From positions 115,133 through 179,132 of the forward strand of contig NZ_WBXM01000009.1 of the NCBI RefSeq assembly GCF_033042135.1: a stretch of DNA of 64,000 nucleotides. Direction: 5' to 3'. The notes beneath the pieces were generated by a model. That model worked only from the letters and a program-made list of their open reading frames with translations. It was not told the DNA's origin and ran no database searches. The stretch comes from Haloechinothrix sp033042135. Its GTDB lineage: Bacteria; Actinomycetota; Actinomycetes; Mycobacteriales; Pseudonocardiaceae. The translations under genes and the position numbers were made by a program. The stretch's first letter is position 1. Every line of letters starts with the position of its first letter. Of this stretch, positions 1-8,423 are shown one piece after another.

Positions 1-353
1 GGCCGCAGGTCGATGTGCTTGAGCGCCACCGGGGTGTTCTGCCCGACCACCACGTGCGTATCGGCGGGCACCTCGGCGTCCTGGCGGATCGCCAGCTCCA
101 CCTCCACTCCCCCGCCGTCGACGAGCCGGACGTCGTCGACCGTGCCGATGGTGACGCCGCGGTAGGTGACCGGGACGCGTGGGGTGATCCCCCCGCCGTC
201 TTCCATGTGCACCGTCACCCTGTCCTTGGCGGCCACCGCGTCGGTACCGATGGCGTTGACCACGATATACACGCTGCACACCAGCGCGATCGCGAGGAAC
301 AGCGCGATCTGACCGAGGGGCAGGCGCTGCCGCATGCTTGTAGATCCGGACAT
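1..353 (-). CDS. mceF: MCE family protein, sixth position of the operon (MceF-like), C-terminus outside window
   Basis: Only the first ~117 codons lie in the window. They read MSGSTSMRQRLPLGQIALFL and continue into one N-terminal membrane anchor (about residues 14-36). The start of an MCE domain follows, with the typical features of a Tyr-Arg-Gly-Val step (VPVTYRGVTIG) and a beta strand ending near QNTPVALKHIDL. MCE proteins form the periplasmic/cell-wall part of actinobacterial lipid importers. The ATG at 353-351 sits 3 bases after the TAG of the lipoprotein gene, so it is the last visible gene of the operon. The letter F is assigned by position only. Confidence 0.85.
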   Translation of the reverse strand, partial: MSGSTSMRQRLPLGQIALFLAIALVCSVYIVVNAIGTDAVAAKDRVTVHMEDGGGITPRVPVTYRGVTIGTVDDVRLVDGGGVEVELAIRQDAEVPADTHVVVGQNTPVALKHIDLR

Positions 354-356
354 CGG

Positions 357-1430
357 CTACCCCTCCGTTCCTTCGAGCAACGCGTCGAGCGTCTCCTCCA
401 TACCGGCCGAGGACGCCGCCGGGCCCGAGCCACCGCCGAGCGGCATGAACTCGTCGAAGCCCTCGACGACGCCTGCCAGCGAGTCGGACACGTGGAACGA
501 CGCGTCCAGGTTCAGGTAGTCACCCGGTACCGCGGCGTTGAACAGCGGCTGGAACTCCTGGAACGCGGTCAGCAGCTGCTCGACATGGCGATCGATGGTG
601 GTGAACTCGTCGAGCAGGGGATCCATCTTGACCAGCTGATCGACCAGGTGCTCCTCGGTGGCGTCGATCGCGTGCTGCACGTCCACGGCCAGCACCTGCA
701 CTTTGGCCAGCAGCTCGTCGAAGTTCTCCTGTTCGTCGACGAGCACGTCGATGGCGGGCCGGATCTCGGTCATGGCCTCGGCGAGCAGGTCGGAGTTGTC
801 GGTCACCGTGGATCCTAGGGTGTTCACCGCCGCCAGCGTGCGGTTGATCTCCTCGGAACGCTCGTCCAGCGAGGCCAGCACCTGTTCGGTGCGCGTCAGC
901 AGCTCCCGTGCGGTGTCCTGACGTCCGGAGAGCATGCTGTTGGTCTCGGTGATGATGGTGCGGGCCTGCTCGATACCACTGCCGGTGAGCAGGTTAGCGA
1001 GCATCGCCATGCTGTCCTCGACCTCGGGGCCGTGGCGGGTCTGTTCCCTCGGGATCGTGTCACCGTCGCCCAGCATCACCTCCCCGTGCTGTTCGGGAAC
1101 CTCGAGCGCGATGTACGGGTCGCCGAGCGCGGTGCTCATCTCGATACCGGCCTCGGTGGCCTCCGGCAGCTCGACGTCCTCGCGGATCCGCAGCGTAACG
1201 TGCGCGGTGAAATCCTCGGCGCGCATGTCGGCCACCCGCCCCACGGTGGCGGGCCCGATACGCACCTGGCCGCCGCGCACCAGGCCTGCCACGTCGCCGA
1301 ACTCGACGGTGACCTCGTAGGACGGCCCGTCCACACCGGTGCCGAACGGCGAGTTCTGCAGGCTGATGCCACACCCGGAGAGCATCGCAGCCGCGCCGAC
1401 GACCGCGATGATCCGCGTCATCACCGGCAT
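357..1430 (-). CDS. mceE: MCE family lipoprotein (MceE/LprK-like)
   Basis: About 357 aa. The N-terminus MPVMTRIIAVVGAAAMLSGC is a lipoprotein signal with lipobox LSGC, putting the lipidated Cys at residue 20. An MCE domain follows (VTVEFGDVAGLVRGGQVRIG, about residues 37-120), then a long alpha-helical region. In known mce operons the fifth mce gene is the lipoprotein, and the position fits. I chose the ATG at 1430 because GGGGGTGG lies 5 bases upstream; a GTG at 1439 is in frame and would overlap the previous gene. The protein probably sits on the outer face of the membrane as part of the lipid conduit. Confidence 0.88.
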   Translation of the reverse strand: MPVMTRIIAVVGAAAMLSGCGISLQNSPFGTGVDGPSYEVTVEFGDVAGLVRGGQVRIGPATVGRVADMRAEDFTAHVTLRIREDVELPEATEAGIEMSTALGDPYIALEVPEQHGEVMLGDGDTIPREQTRHGPEVEDSMAMLANLLTGSGIEQARTIITETNSMLSGRQDTARELLTRTEQVLASLDERSEEINRTLAAVNTLGSTVTDNSDLLAEAMTEIRPAIDVLVDEQENFDELLAKVQVLAVDVQHAIDATEEHLVDQLVKMDPLLDEFTTIDRHVEQLLTAFQEFQPLFNAAVPGDYLNLDASFHVSDSLAGVVEGFDEFMPLGGGSGPAASSAGMEETLDALLEGTEG

Positions 1431-1431
1431 A

Positions 1432-2505
1432 TCAACCACCCCCCAATCCGTCGCGCAGCAGTTCGGGCGGCAGCGGGACGGGGTTGACGATGCCGGGCCC
1501 GTCGCACAGCGGCAGCGGGAACTGGTCGCACAGCGGGCGCAGCCGGTCGAACTGCGAGAGGTTGGTGGTGATGTTCAGCCGGATCCGGAGCTTGCCGTCA
1601 TCGGTGACGGCGCGCGTGATGTTGTCGGCAGCCAACGGGAGGGTGTCCATGATCTCCACCAGCTCCGCCTGGTGCTCGGCCAGGTGCACGGACACATCGG
1701 CGAGCCGGTCGACGCTGTCGGTCACCTCGTCCCCGTACTCCCCTGCGAGTATCGCGACCTCGTTCAACACCGAGGTCAGCGAGGTCAGCGCCTGCTCGAC
1801 CTCGCGTTCCTGCCTGGCGAACTCTCCAGCCACCTCGTTGACGTTCGCAGTCAACGAGTCCACAACGGACTGGTTCTCGACGAGCACCTCCATCAGCGCG
1901 TCCACCGATTCCAGCAGCGCCTCGGCATCCGGCGCGGTGTCCACGGCGATGTCCGAGGCCTGGCTGACGTTGAGCACCGCATCCCGCAGCGATTCTCCCC
2001 TGCCGTCGAGCATCTCGGCTGCGCTGTCGATGAGCCTGCCGATCGAGCCTTCCCCGTCCACGCCTTCCGGGCCGAGCGCGACCAGCAGCTCGTTCACCGA
2101 GTCCACCAGCGTGTCCCAGGCGATCGGCGCCTGCGTGCGCTCGGGCGGGATGACGGCCCCGTCCGCCAGCTTCTCTCCGCCCTGGTAGGCGGGGGTGAGC
2201 TCGATGTACTGGTCGGGAACGACCGTGGGCGAGGCCACCCACGCTTCGGCGCCTGCGGGGATGTCGGTGTCCGCGGGCACGGACATGCTCACCCGCACCC
2301 GATCCCCTCGCGGTTCGATGGCATCGACCCTGCCGATCGGGACGCCGAGGACCGCGACGTCGCTACCCACGAACAACCCGTCGGCCTGGGTGAAGTCGGC
2401 GTGCACCGTCATCGCCGGGTCGGGTTTGGCCACCACGAACAACCCGGCAGCCAGCAGCAGGGCCACGGTCAGCAGGGACAGCGCGCGAGCGGGTCTCACC
2501 GTCAT
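1432..2505 (-). CDS. mceD: MCE family protein (MceD position)
   Basis: About 357 aa. It has one N-terminal transmembrane anchor (LSLLTVALLLAAGLFVVA, about residues 10-27). The MCE domain (VHADFTQADGLFVGSDVAVL onward) and a helical C-terminal half rich in Glu, Val and Asp follow. The start at 2505 forms an ATGA overlap with the stop of the previous gene, the same coupling seen along most of the operon, so the longer open frame upstream is not used. The C-terminus is Pro/Leu/Gly-rich (LPLCDGPGIVNPVPLPPELL), common in mce proteins. It should act as one subunit of the hetero-hexameric MCE ring or tube for lipid uptake; the substrate cannot be read from sequence. Confidence 0.87.
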   Translation of the reverse strand: MTVRPARALSLLTVALLLAAGLFVVAKPDPAMTVHADFTQADGLFVGSDVAVLGVPIGRVDAIEPRGDRVRVSMSVPADTDIPAGAEAWVASPTVVPDQYIELTPAYQGGEKLADGAVIPPERTQAPIAWDTLVDSVNELLVALGPEGVDGEGSIGRLIDSAAEMLDGRGESLRDAVLNVSQASDIAVDTAPDAEALLESVDALMEVLVENQSVVDSLTANVNEVAGEFARQEREVEQALTSLTSVLNEVAILAGEYGDEVTDSVDRLADVSVHLAEHQAELVEIMDTLPLAADNITRAVTDDGKLRIRLNITTNLSQFDRLRPLCDQFPLPLCDGPGIVNPVPLPPELLRDGLGGG

Positions 2506-3494
2506 GCGCATCCCTCCATCAGCCCGGTGAGGCAAAGGATGTTGTCCGGCAGCGGACCGGCGGGACCGGCGACATCGCCCCACGGACCCTGGCCGAACGT
2601 GTTGGAGATGTACCGGCTGGTCGGCGCGAACTGCCGCAGCAGCTCGTTGAACTCCTCCTGGGTCTCGGTGAGCGTCTGCGTGATCACGTCGAGGCGTTCC
2701 AGGATGCCGGTAATCTCCGGCCGGTTGCTGTCGATAAAAGTCTCCAACCGGGTACTCAGCTCGCGGATCTCGGCGATGAGCGCGGCGATGGTGTCGGTTC
2801 GTTGCGCCAGCACGTCAGCGATCACGTCGGCGTCGGCCAGCAGCGTCACCAGCACGTCCGACTGCTCTAGCACGCTGTCGGTCACCTGTTGCGTGCTGGA
2901 CAGCAGGCCGCGGAACTGCTCGCTGTGCCTGGTGAACATCTCCGCGGCGCCCGCGACCCCGTCCAGCGCATCGCCGAGCAACTCACCATCAGGGGCGTCC
3001 TGTTCGAGTGAGGAGATCAGCCCCCGCAACGCGTCCAGGTCGAGCTCCTCGGCGGTGTCCTCGGCCGCCCGGGACAGCTCGTCCAGGGTGTACAGCACCG
3101 AGGTGCGGTGCAGCGGGATACGGTCGTCGGGGTCGAGCTCCCCGTCGCCGCGCGAGACCACGTCGAGGTAGCGCTGCCCGAGCACCGTCTGGATCTTCAC
3201 CCCGACCGTGCTGTCCTGCCCGATCCGTTTGTCGTTGTCCATGCGGAAGTGGGCGACGGCCCGATCGCCGTCGAGTTCGATGTCGTCGACCCGGCCAGCG
3301 CGAACCCCGGCGACGTAGACGGGGTCACCCGGTGCCAGGCCTGCCGCGTTTTCGAGCTCGGCCGAGTAGCTGCTGGTTCGGGAGTAGAAGATCCCCTGGG
3401 GGAGCAGCAGCGAGCCTGCCACCAGGATCACCAGGATCACCGACCCGGCGGTCGCCAGCAGTCGCGGATCGCGCTCACGGAACGGAACCCTCAT
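2502..3494 (-). CDS. mceC: MCE family protein (MceC position)
   Basis: About 330 aa, starting MRVPFRERDPRLLATAG. There is one membrane anchor (about residues 12-33), an MCE domain (YSAELENAAGLAPGDPVYVA, about residues 40-115), then predicted long helices with heptad-like Leu/Ile spacing. The ATG at 3494 overlaps the upstream TGA (ATGA), which fixes the start despite a longer frame. It is the third of six MCE subunits. Lipid import is inferred from the family; cholesterol, fatty acid and other lipids are known substrates of different mce loci. Confidence 0.87.
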   Translation of the reverse strand: MRVPFRERDPRLLATAGSVILVILVAGSLLLPQGIFYSRTSSYSAELENAAGLAPGDPVYVAGVRAGRVDDIELDGDRAVAHFRMDNDKRIGQDSTVGVKIQTVLGQRYLDVVSRGDGELDPDDRIPLHRTSVLYTLDELSRAAEDTAEELDLDALRGLISSLEQDAPDGELLGDALDGVAGAAEMFTRHSEQFRGLLSSTQQVTDSVLEQSDVLVTLLADADVIADVLAQRTDTIAALIAEIRELSTRLETFIDSNRPEITGILERLDVITQTLTETQEEFNELLRQFAPTSRYISNTFGQGPWGDVAGPAGPLPDNILCLTGLMEGCA

Positions 3495-4513
3495 GCGCGG
3501 CACACCTCCGTGTGGGGACCGATTCCCGGATCCACCTCGCCGAGCAGCGGGAAGCCCGTCTCGATGATCATGTGGCACACGTAGATGTTGAGCCAGGCCC
3601 CGTACTCCAGGGTGCGGTTGACCGCGGGAAGCATCTCGGGAGCGGCCTCCATCGTCGCGGTGAAGTTGTCGTTCTGCTCCACGAACGTCTGAGTGATCGC
3701 GTCCAACGACGCCACGTTGCGTTCGAGCGGCCCGCTCACCTCGCGCACCATCCCGGAGACCGCGACTGCCAGCTCGCCAGCGCCGTCGATGGCCGCGCCG
3801 ATCTCATCGGCGCTGTCGGCCATGCCCGCTGTCAGCGCGGCGAGGCTGTCGATGAGGCGCTCGAACTCCGGTTCGTGCTCCAGCGCGAACTCGGTCGCCT
3901 CCCGCAGGTTCTGCAGTACCTCACCGATGACCTCGTCCTGCTCGGCGAGGTTCTCGGTGACCGAGACCAAGTGGGCGAGCAGACTGTTGACGGTGCCGCC
4001 CTGCCCGTCGAACACCGCGACGAGGTTGCCTGCCAGCTCGTTGACCTCCTCGGGGCGCAGGCTGTCGAACACCGGGGCGAACCCGTTGAACAGCTCGGTC
4101 AGGTCCACTGCGGGGCGGGTGCGTTCCAGCGGGATGACGCCGCCTGCTTCCAGCTCGGTGTCGGCGCCGCCGCCTGCTTCGATGGCCACGTACCTGGCGC
4201 CGAGCAGGTCGGCGAACCGCAGGTTCGCCTCGGCGTCGGCAGGCACGTGCTGGTTGTCGGCCACGTCGAAGGTGACGGTGGCATGCTTGCCGGTGAGCTC
4301 GATGCGGTCGACGGTGCCCACCCGCACCCCGGCCATGCGCACGTCGCTGCCGCGTTCGAGCCCGACGACATCGGTGAACTCGGCATGGTAAGTCGTGGTT
4401 GGCTCGCCGAGCGGGCGGTACAGGGTGTTGGTCACCAACGCCGTGCTCAGCAGCGTGATCACCAGGAACACGCCGAGCTTGATCCAGGTCCCGAGCAGGT
4501 CGCGATGCTTCAT
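3491..4513 (-). CDS. mceB: MCE family protein (MceB position)
   Basis: 340 aa. MKHRDLLGTWIKLGVFLVIT gives a cytoplasmic start and one membrane anchor (about residues 12-30). The MCE domain follows (TTTYHAEFTDVVGLERGSDV, about residues 38-115), then a helical tail. The ATG at 4513 overlaps the stop of mceA in ATGA, implying translational coupling. The protein resembles MceB by its position after the longer MceA and by the FTDVVGLxxGxxVRxAGVxVG signature. Confidence 0.88.
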   Translation of the reverse strand: MKHRDLLGTWIKLGVFLVITLLSTALVTNTLYRPLGEPTTTYHAEFTDVVGLERGSDVRMAGVRVGTVDRIELTGKHATVTFDVADNQHVPADAEANLRFADLLGARYVAIEAGGGADTELEAGGVIPLERTRPAVDLTELFNGFAPVFDSLRPEEVNELAGNLVAVFDGQGGTVNSLLAHLVSVTENLAEQDEVIGEVLQNLREATEFALEHEPEFERLIDSLAALTAGMADSADEIGAAIDGAGELAVAVSGMVREVSGPLERNVASLDAITQTFVEQNDNFTATMEAAPEMLPAVNRTLEYGAWLNIYVCHMIIETGFPLLGEVDPGIGPHTEVCRA

Positions 4514-5790
4514 GGCACCTCCACCTCGGTGCCCCGCAACAACGGCCCCAGCAGCACGCCGACCGCACCGGAGGCCTCATCGTCACCCGCAGCGCCGAGG
4601 TCACCGGGCGCGGCATCCAGCAACTCCGCGAGGACCTCGCGTTCCGCCTCGCTGCCAACCGGACCCGATGTCCCGCCGTAGCGCTGCTCCTGCTGGCGTC
4701 GCTCCTGCTGCCCGGCACCGTCCGGGCAGTTCGGGCCTTCCTCGTCGCCGTAACGCGGGCAGTCCTCCACTGTGTACGGGAAGGGCTCGACGGCGGTCAA
4801 GTTCGCCCTGATCCGGAACCACGGCCCCTGCTCGTAGGTGGGGATCGCGGCTTCAAGCAGGTGACGGACGTTCTCCACGGCACGCGGCGCCACCGTCGGG
4901 TCCGTGGCCAGCTCGTCGAGCACCGGGTCGGCGGTGCGCGACAGCCGGATGTAGCGGTCGACGTTGTCGCTGCGTGCCACGCGGCTTCCCTCGTCGGCCA
5001 GGGTGATGCCGCTGGCAAGCACCCGCTCGATCGTCCGCTGTTCGGCGACGATGGTGCGGGAGATCTCCACGGCGTCGCGCAGCGCGCGCAACGCGTCCGG
5101 TGTCGCCTCGACGGCCTGCTCGGAGACCGTGCTCGCCGCGTCCATGCCGTCGTCGATCAGCGCGATGAAGTCGTCGACGTCGTCGGTGAGTTCGTGCAGT
5201 TGGTCGAGCATCCGGCCGAACCGTTCGCCGCGCCCGTCGAGCAACTGCGCCACCGCCGACAGCGCCTGGTTGATCTTGGCGGGTTCGATCTCGGCGAGTA
5301 GCGAGGTGAGCCGGTCGAAGGCCTCGTAGATCTGTACGGCCTCGGCCGAGTCGTCCGCGGCCAACCGGTCGCCGTCGGAGATCGGCTCGGCGGCGGCCTC
5401 CGCCGTGCCGTCGGCCGGTACCAGCTCCACGAAGAGGTCACCGAACAGCGTGCGCGGCAGCACCCGCACCTGGGCGGCGGTGGTGATGGACTCGGCGTGG
5501 CGCTCGCTGATCCGCATGGTGACCGTGGAGCTGGACTCGTGCGTCTCGACGTCGATGACGGTCCCGACGAGCACGCCCTGGTACTCGATGGGGGCGCGGT
5601 TGGGTACGCCGGTCGTGTCCGCGGACACCTCGGCGGTGACCTCCGGATGCCCGCTGAGCGCCCCGGTGCCGTACACCGTAGTGCCGACGGCGATGAGCAG
5701 GAAGGCGGCGGTGCCGATGGCACCCCAGAGCGCCAGCCGGAGCTTGCTCGGCTCGTCCCGTCTACGGATCAGCCCCGCGCGCCCGATCAT
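4510..5790 (-). CDS. mceA: MCE family protein (MceA position)
   Basis: 426 aa, the first and longest MCE gene after the two permease genes. One transmembrane segment lies at about residues 20-42 (LRLALWGAIGTAAFLLIAVG). The MCE domain (VSADTTGVPNRAPIEYQGVL) is at about residues 56-130, followed by a long helical region. The C-terminal ~60 residues are Glu/Gln/Gly-rich and look disordered (a GQQERRQQEQRYGG stretch). The start at 5790 overlaps the upstream gene by ATGA. The position matches MceA of described actinobacterial loci. Confidence 0.88.
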   Translation of the reverse strand: MIGRAGLIRRRDEPSKLRLALWGAIGTAAFLLIAVGTTVYGTGALSGHPEVTAEVSADTTGVPNRAPIEYQGVLVGTVIDVETHESSSTVTMRISERHAESITTAAQVRVLPRTLFGDLFVELVPADGTAEAAAEPISDGDRLAADDSAEAVQIYEAFDRLTSLLAEIEPAKINQALSAVAQLLDGRGERFGRMLDQLHELTDDVDDFIALIDDGMDAASTVSEQAVEATPDALRALRDAVEISRTIVAEQRTIERVLASGITLADEGSRVARSDNVDRYIRLSRTADPVLDELATDPTVAPRAVENVRHLLEAAIPTYEQGPWFRIRANLTAVEPFPYTVEDCPRYGDEEGPNCPDGAGQQERRQQEQRYGGTSGPVGSEAEREVLAELLDAAPGDLGAAGDDEASGAVGVLLGPLLRGTEVEVP

Positions 5791-6650
5791 GTCGCACCTG
5801 CCAGACCGGGAAGCTCCATGTACACGCCCCAGAACGCGAAGGTCAGCAGGATGTCGGTGACCATGATCATCACGATGCTGGTGCGCAGCGCCCTGCCTGC
5901 CGCACGGCCGACGCCCTCCGGCCCGCCGCTGGCGTAGTAGCCGTAGTAGCAGTGGATCAGCGTCACCACGATCGCGATGATCACCGCTTTGGCCAGCGAC
6001 AGGAACACGTCCTGGGTGGGCAGCATGAGGTCGAACCAGTAGTCGTAGATCCCCGCCGACTGGTTGTTCAGGTTCACCACCACGACCCTGGTGGAGACGT
6101 AGGCGGCGAACAGGCCGACCAGGTACAGCGGGATCACGGTGATCACCATCGCGATGATCCGGGTAGTGACGAGGAACGGCACCGAGTTGATCGACATCGT
6201 CTCCAGCGCGTCGATCTCTTCGGATATCCGCATCGCCCCGAGCTGGGCGGTGAATCCGGTGCCGACTTTCGCCGCCAGCGCGATCCCCGCCACGACGGGT
6301 GCCAGCTCCCTGGTGTTGACCAGCCCCGATACCGCGCCGGACAGCGGGGACAGACCGACGAGATCGAGCCCGCGGAAGCCTTCCAGCCCTACCTGGGCAC
6401 CGCTGACGAAGGACATCGCGAAAACCACGCCGACGGTGCCGCCCGCGGCGAGCAACGTGGCGCTGCCGAAGCTGATCTCGGCGATCTGGCGCACGATATG
6501 GCGCCAGTAGTGCACAAGCGTGATCGGTATGTAGGCCAGTGCCTTGGCGTAGAAGGCGAGGTGACTGCCCACGGTGGCCAGCGCGGCGGTCAGCTTACTC
6601 GCCGGGGTGCGCATGAGGTGGCCTGCACGGCCGAGCTCGGGAGCGACCAT
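5787..6650 (-). CDS. yrbEB: MlaE/YrbE-type ABC permease, second subunit
   Basis: 287 aa integral membrane protein with about five hydrophobic segments. The conserved cytoplasmic loop SEEIDALETM is at about residues 143-152, as in MlaE/YrbE permeases, where it contacts the ATPase. The ATG (6650) follows the TAG of the first permease directly. Together the two YrbE proteins form the inner-membrane channel of the MCE lipid importer. No ATPase (MceG/Mkl) gene is in the window; in actinobacteria it is normally encoded elsewhere and shared between loci. Confidence 0.92.
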   Translation of the reverse strand: MVAPELGRAGHLMRTPASKLTAALATVGSHLAFYAKALAYIPITLVHYWRHIVRQIAEISFGSATLLAAGGTVGVVFAMSFVSGAQVGLEGFRGLDLVGLSPLSGAVSGLVNTRELAPVVAGIALAAKVGTGFTAQLGAMRISEEIDALETMSINSVPFLVTTRIIAMVITVIPLYLVGLFAAYVSTRVVVVNLNNQSAGIYDYWFDLMLPTQDVFLSLAKAVIIAIVVTLIHCYYGYYASGGPEGVGRAAGRALRTSIVMIMVTDILLTFAFWGVYMELPGLAGAT

Positions 6651-7499
6651 CTACAGCCCACCCCCTTCGGGGGTGATCAGCGCGTAGACCTCGCCAATAC
6701 CGACGTTGGCGAAGAACACCAGGATGAACGCCAGCACGACGGCCTCGTTCACCGCCATCCCCACTCCCCCGGGCCCGCCCTTGGCGGTGAGCCCTTTCGC
6801 GCAGCACACCGTGGCCGCGAGCACCGCGAAGGCGATGGCCTTGGCCTGTGCTGCGAGGAAGTCCGGCAGTCCCGCGAAGTCGGTCAGCGTCCCCAGGAAC
6901 GCGCCGGGCGTGACACCCATGACGGTCACCTGGAACACGAAGCTCGCACTCACCCCGAGCGCCATCACCAGACTCGTCAGCAGCATGGTGACAGCGATGG
7001 CCGCCACGATGCGCGGCACGACCAACCGTTCGAGCACCGAGATCCCCATGACCTCCATCGCGTCGGTCTCCTCGCGGATCTTGCGCGCGCCCAGGTCGGC
7101 CGTCATCGCCGAGCCACCGACGCCGGCGATCATCAGCGCGGCGACGAGCGGAGCGATCTGCCCGACGATGACCAGCCCGACCACGGCGCCGCTGTAGATC
7201 TCGGCACCCACCTGCGCGGCCAGCGAGGCCACGACCACGCCGACGACGACCCCGAGCGGCAGCATCACCAGCACCGCGGGCACCGAGGTGACCGCGGCGA
7301 GGAACTGCAGCTGTAACAGCGTCTCCCGCCAGGCGAACCGCCTGCGGGTGATCGAGGTCCACACCGCGACGGCGGTGTCGGCGGCGAAGCCGAACAGCAG
7401 GCCGAGCTCGAGCACGCTCGGTGAGATCTCCCGCTGCTTGGCCGCTTTCCTGCGCGCTGCGATCGCGCGGGCACTCCACCGCTCGGTCGCAGCGGCCAT
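6651..7499 (-). CDS. yrbEA: MlaE/YrbE-type ABC permease, first subunit
   Basis: 282 aa from the ATG at 7499, which has GGAGGGA 4-5 bases upstream; the in-frame codon at 7529 lacks such a site. The N-terminus is basic (SARAIAARRKAAKQR), followed by about five to six membrane segments. The YrbE signature KIREETDAMEVMG is at about residues 140-152. It is the first gene of the eight-gene yrbE-mce operon and pairs with the following YrbEB. Confidence 0.92.
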   Translation of the reverse strand: MAAATERWSARAIAARRKAAKQREISPSVLELGLLFGFAADTAVAVWTSITRRRFAWRETLLQLQFLAAVTSVPAVLVMLPLGVVVGVVVASLAAQVGAEIYSGAVVGLVIVGQIAPLVAALMIAGVGGSAMTADLGARKIREETDAMEVMGISVLERLVVPRIVAAIAVTMLLTSLVMALGVSASFVFQVTVMGVTPGAFLGTLTDFAGLPDFLAAQAKAIAFAVLAATVCCAKGLTAKGGPGGVGMAVNEAVVLAFILVFFANVGIGEVYALITPEGGGL

Positions 7500-7620
7500 C
7501 GGCTCCCTCCGATGCTCGACGTCTGCCACCCCAGCACGGCATTCGCACGGGGACTATGCATCCATAACGAATGTTGTGTGAGGCACGTTACGGAGATTGC
7601 CAGCAAAACACAACCCCGTA

Positions 7621-7637
7621 GTTGACACAACGTCAAC
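7621..7637. promoter_or_regulatory. Inverted repeat upstream of the yrbE-mce operon, possible operator
   Basis: GTTGAC (7621-7626) and GTCAAC (7632-7637) are perfect complements separated by ACAAC. The repeat lies in the 157-base gap between the TetR gene and yrbEA. On the minus strand its outer arm reads TTGACG, usable as a -35 element of the operon promoter. Binding by the adjacent TetR protein is inference from position only. Confidence 0.35.
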
Positions 7638-7656
7638 AATTGCCGGTGTGTGTCGC

Positions 7657-8265
7657 TCAGCGCTGTTTGAGCTGATCGAGATAGTCGGCCAGCATGGCCT
7701 TGGTCCGCCTGCGGACCTGCTCGAGCTCCTGCGGGAATCCGCCGGCCATCACCCCCAGCCCGGCGATAAGCACCAGCGCGCGCTCGGTCTCGTGGTCGAT
7801 GTCGACGCCGGCGTCGAGCTCACCCAGCTCCACCGCGTCGCCCAGCGTCTTGCCCAGCCAGGAACGCAGTCCCCGCGCGCCGCTGGTCGCCTCGGTCACC
7901 CAGGCGTCCAGTACCGGCTGAGCAGGCGCGTGCCCCCAGAACGCCACCAGCACGGTCCACGCTTGCAAGCTCAGCTCGTCGGACGGCACGAGCGCTTCGA
8001 CCGTGGCGGCCAGCGCGGCCAGTCCCCGCCGCCCAGCGACGCGTTCGGTCACCCGCTCGGTGGCCAGCCGGTTGTTGTACTCCAGCACCGCAGCCATCAC
8101 GTCGGCCTTGTCGGCGAAGTAGTGGGTGACCGCTCCTGTGGTGACCCCCGCCTCGGCCGCGATGCCGCGCATGGTCGATGCGTGCACGCCCTGTGACGCC
8201 ACCACGCGGTGCGCGGCGGTGACGATGCGGCACTTGACATCGGAATCACGAACCGAGTTCACCAT
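7657..8265 (-). CDS. TetR/AcrR family transcriptional regulator upstream of the mce operon
   Basis: 202 aa from the ATG at 8265 (MVNSVRDSDVKCRIVTAAHR). A typical TetR helix-turn-helix lies at about residues 30-52 (TMRGIAAEAGVTTGAVTHYF). The C-terminal ligand domain includes W-T-V-L-V-A-F-W, as in many TetR_C proteins. The longer open frame upstream is rejected because TetR proteins begin 10-20 residues before the DNA-binding domain. It is co-directional with and 157 bases upstream of yrbEA, so it is the prime candidate regulator of lipid import. It is divergent from another TetR gene at 8424. Confidence 0.88.
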   Translation of the reverse strand: MVNSVRDSDVKCRIVTAAHRVVASQGVHASTMRGIAAEAGVTTGAVTHYFADKADVMAAVLEYNNRLATERVTERVAGRRGLAALAATVEALVPSDELSLQAWTVLVAFWGHAPAQPVLDAWVTEATSGARGLRSWLGKTLGDAVELGELDAGVDIDHETERALVLIAGLGVMAGGFPQELEQVRRRTKAMLADYLDQLKQR

Positions 8266-8391
8266 CACTCGATGGTAACGAGCAAACGGCCGGATGAGGT
8301 GCGCGTTCACCCGCCCAACGACAAACATACAATCATGACTGCTTGTGCACCGCAACCGTGCGAGGGAACACGCTGAGACTAGCCATTTTAG

Positions 8392-8405
8392 AGTCAGTAC
8401 TGACT
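8392..8405. promoter_or_regulatory. 14-bp perfect palindrome in a divergent TetR promoter region, likely operator
   Basis: AGTCAGTACTGACT is perfectly self-complementary and ends 18 bases before the ATG of the TetR gene at 8424. It lies inside the 158-base region between two divergent TetR genes. Size, symmetry and place fit a TetR dimer site for autorepression. Which of the two regulators binds it is not shown. Confidence 0.5.
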
Positions 8406-8423
8406 GCAAGTTACCATCATGAC

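Noticed and set aside
5952..7316. Long plus-strand frame over the yrbE genes
   Set aside because: Its translation is rich in His, Arg, Asp and Gln, a GC-composition artefact; the minus-strand permeases have family motifs and ribosome-binding sites.
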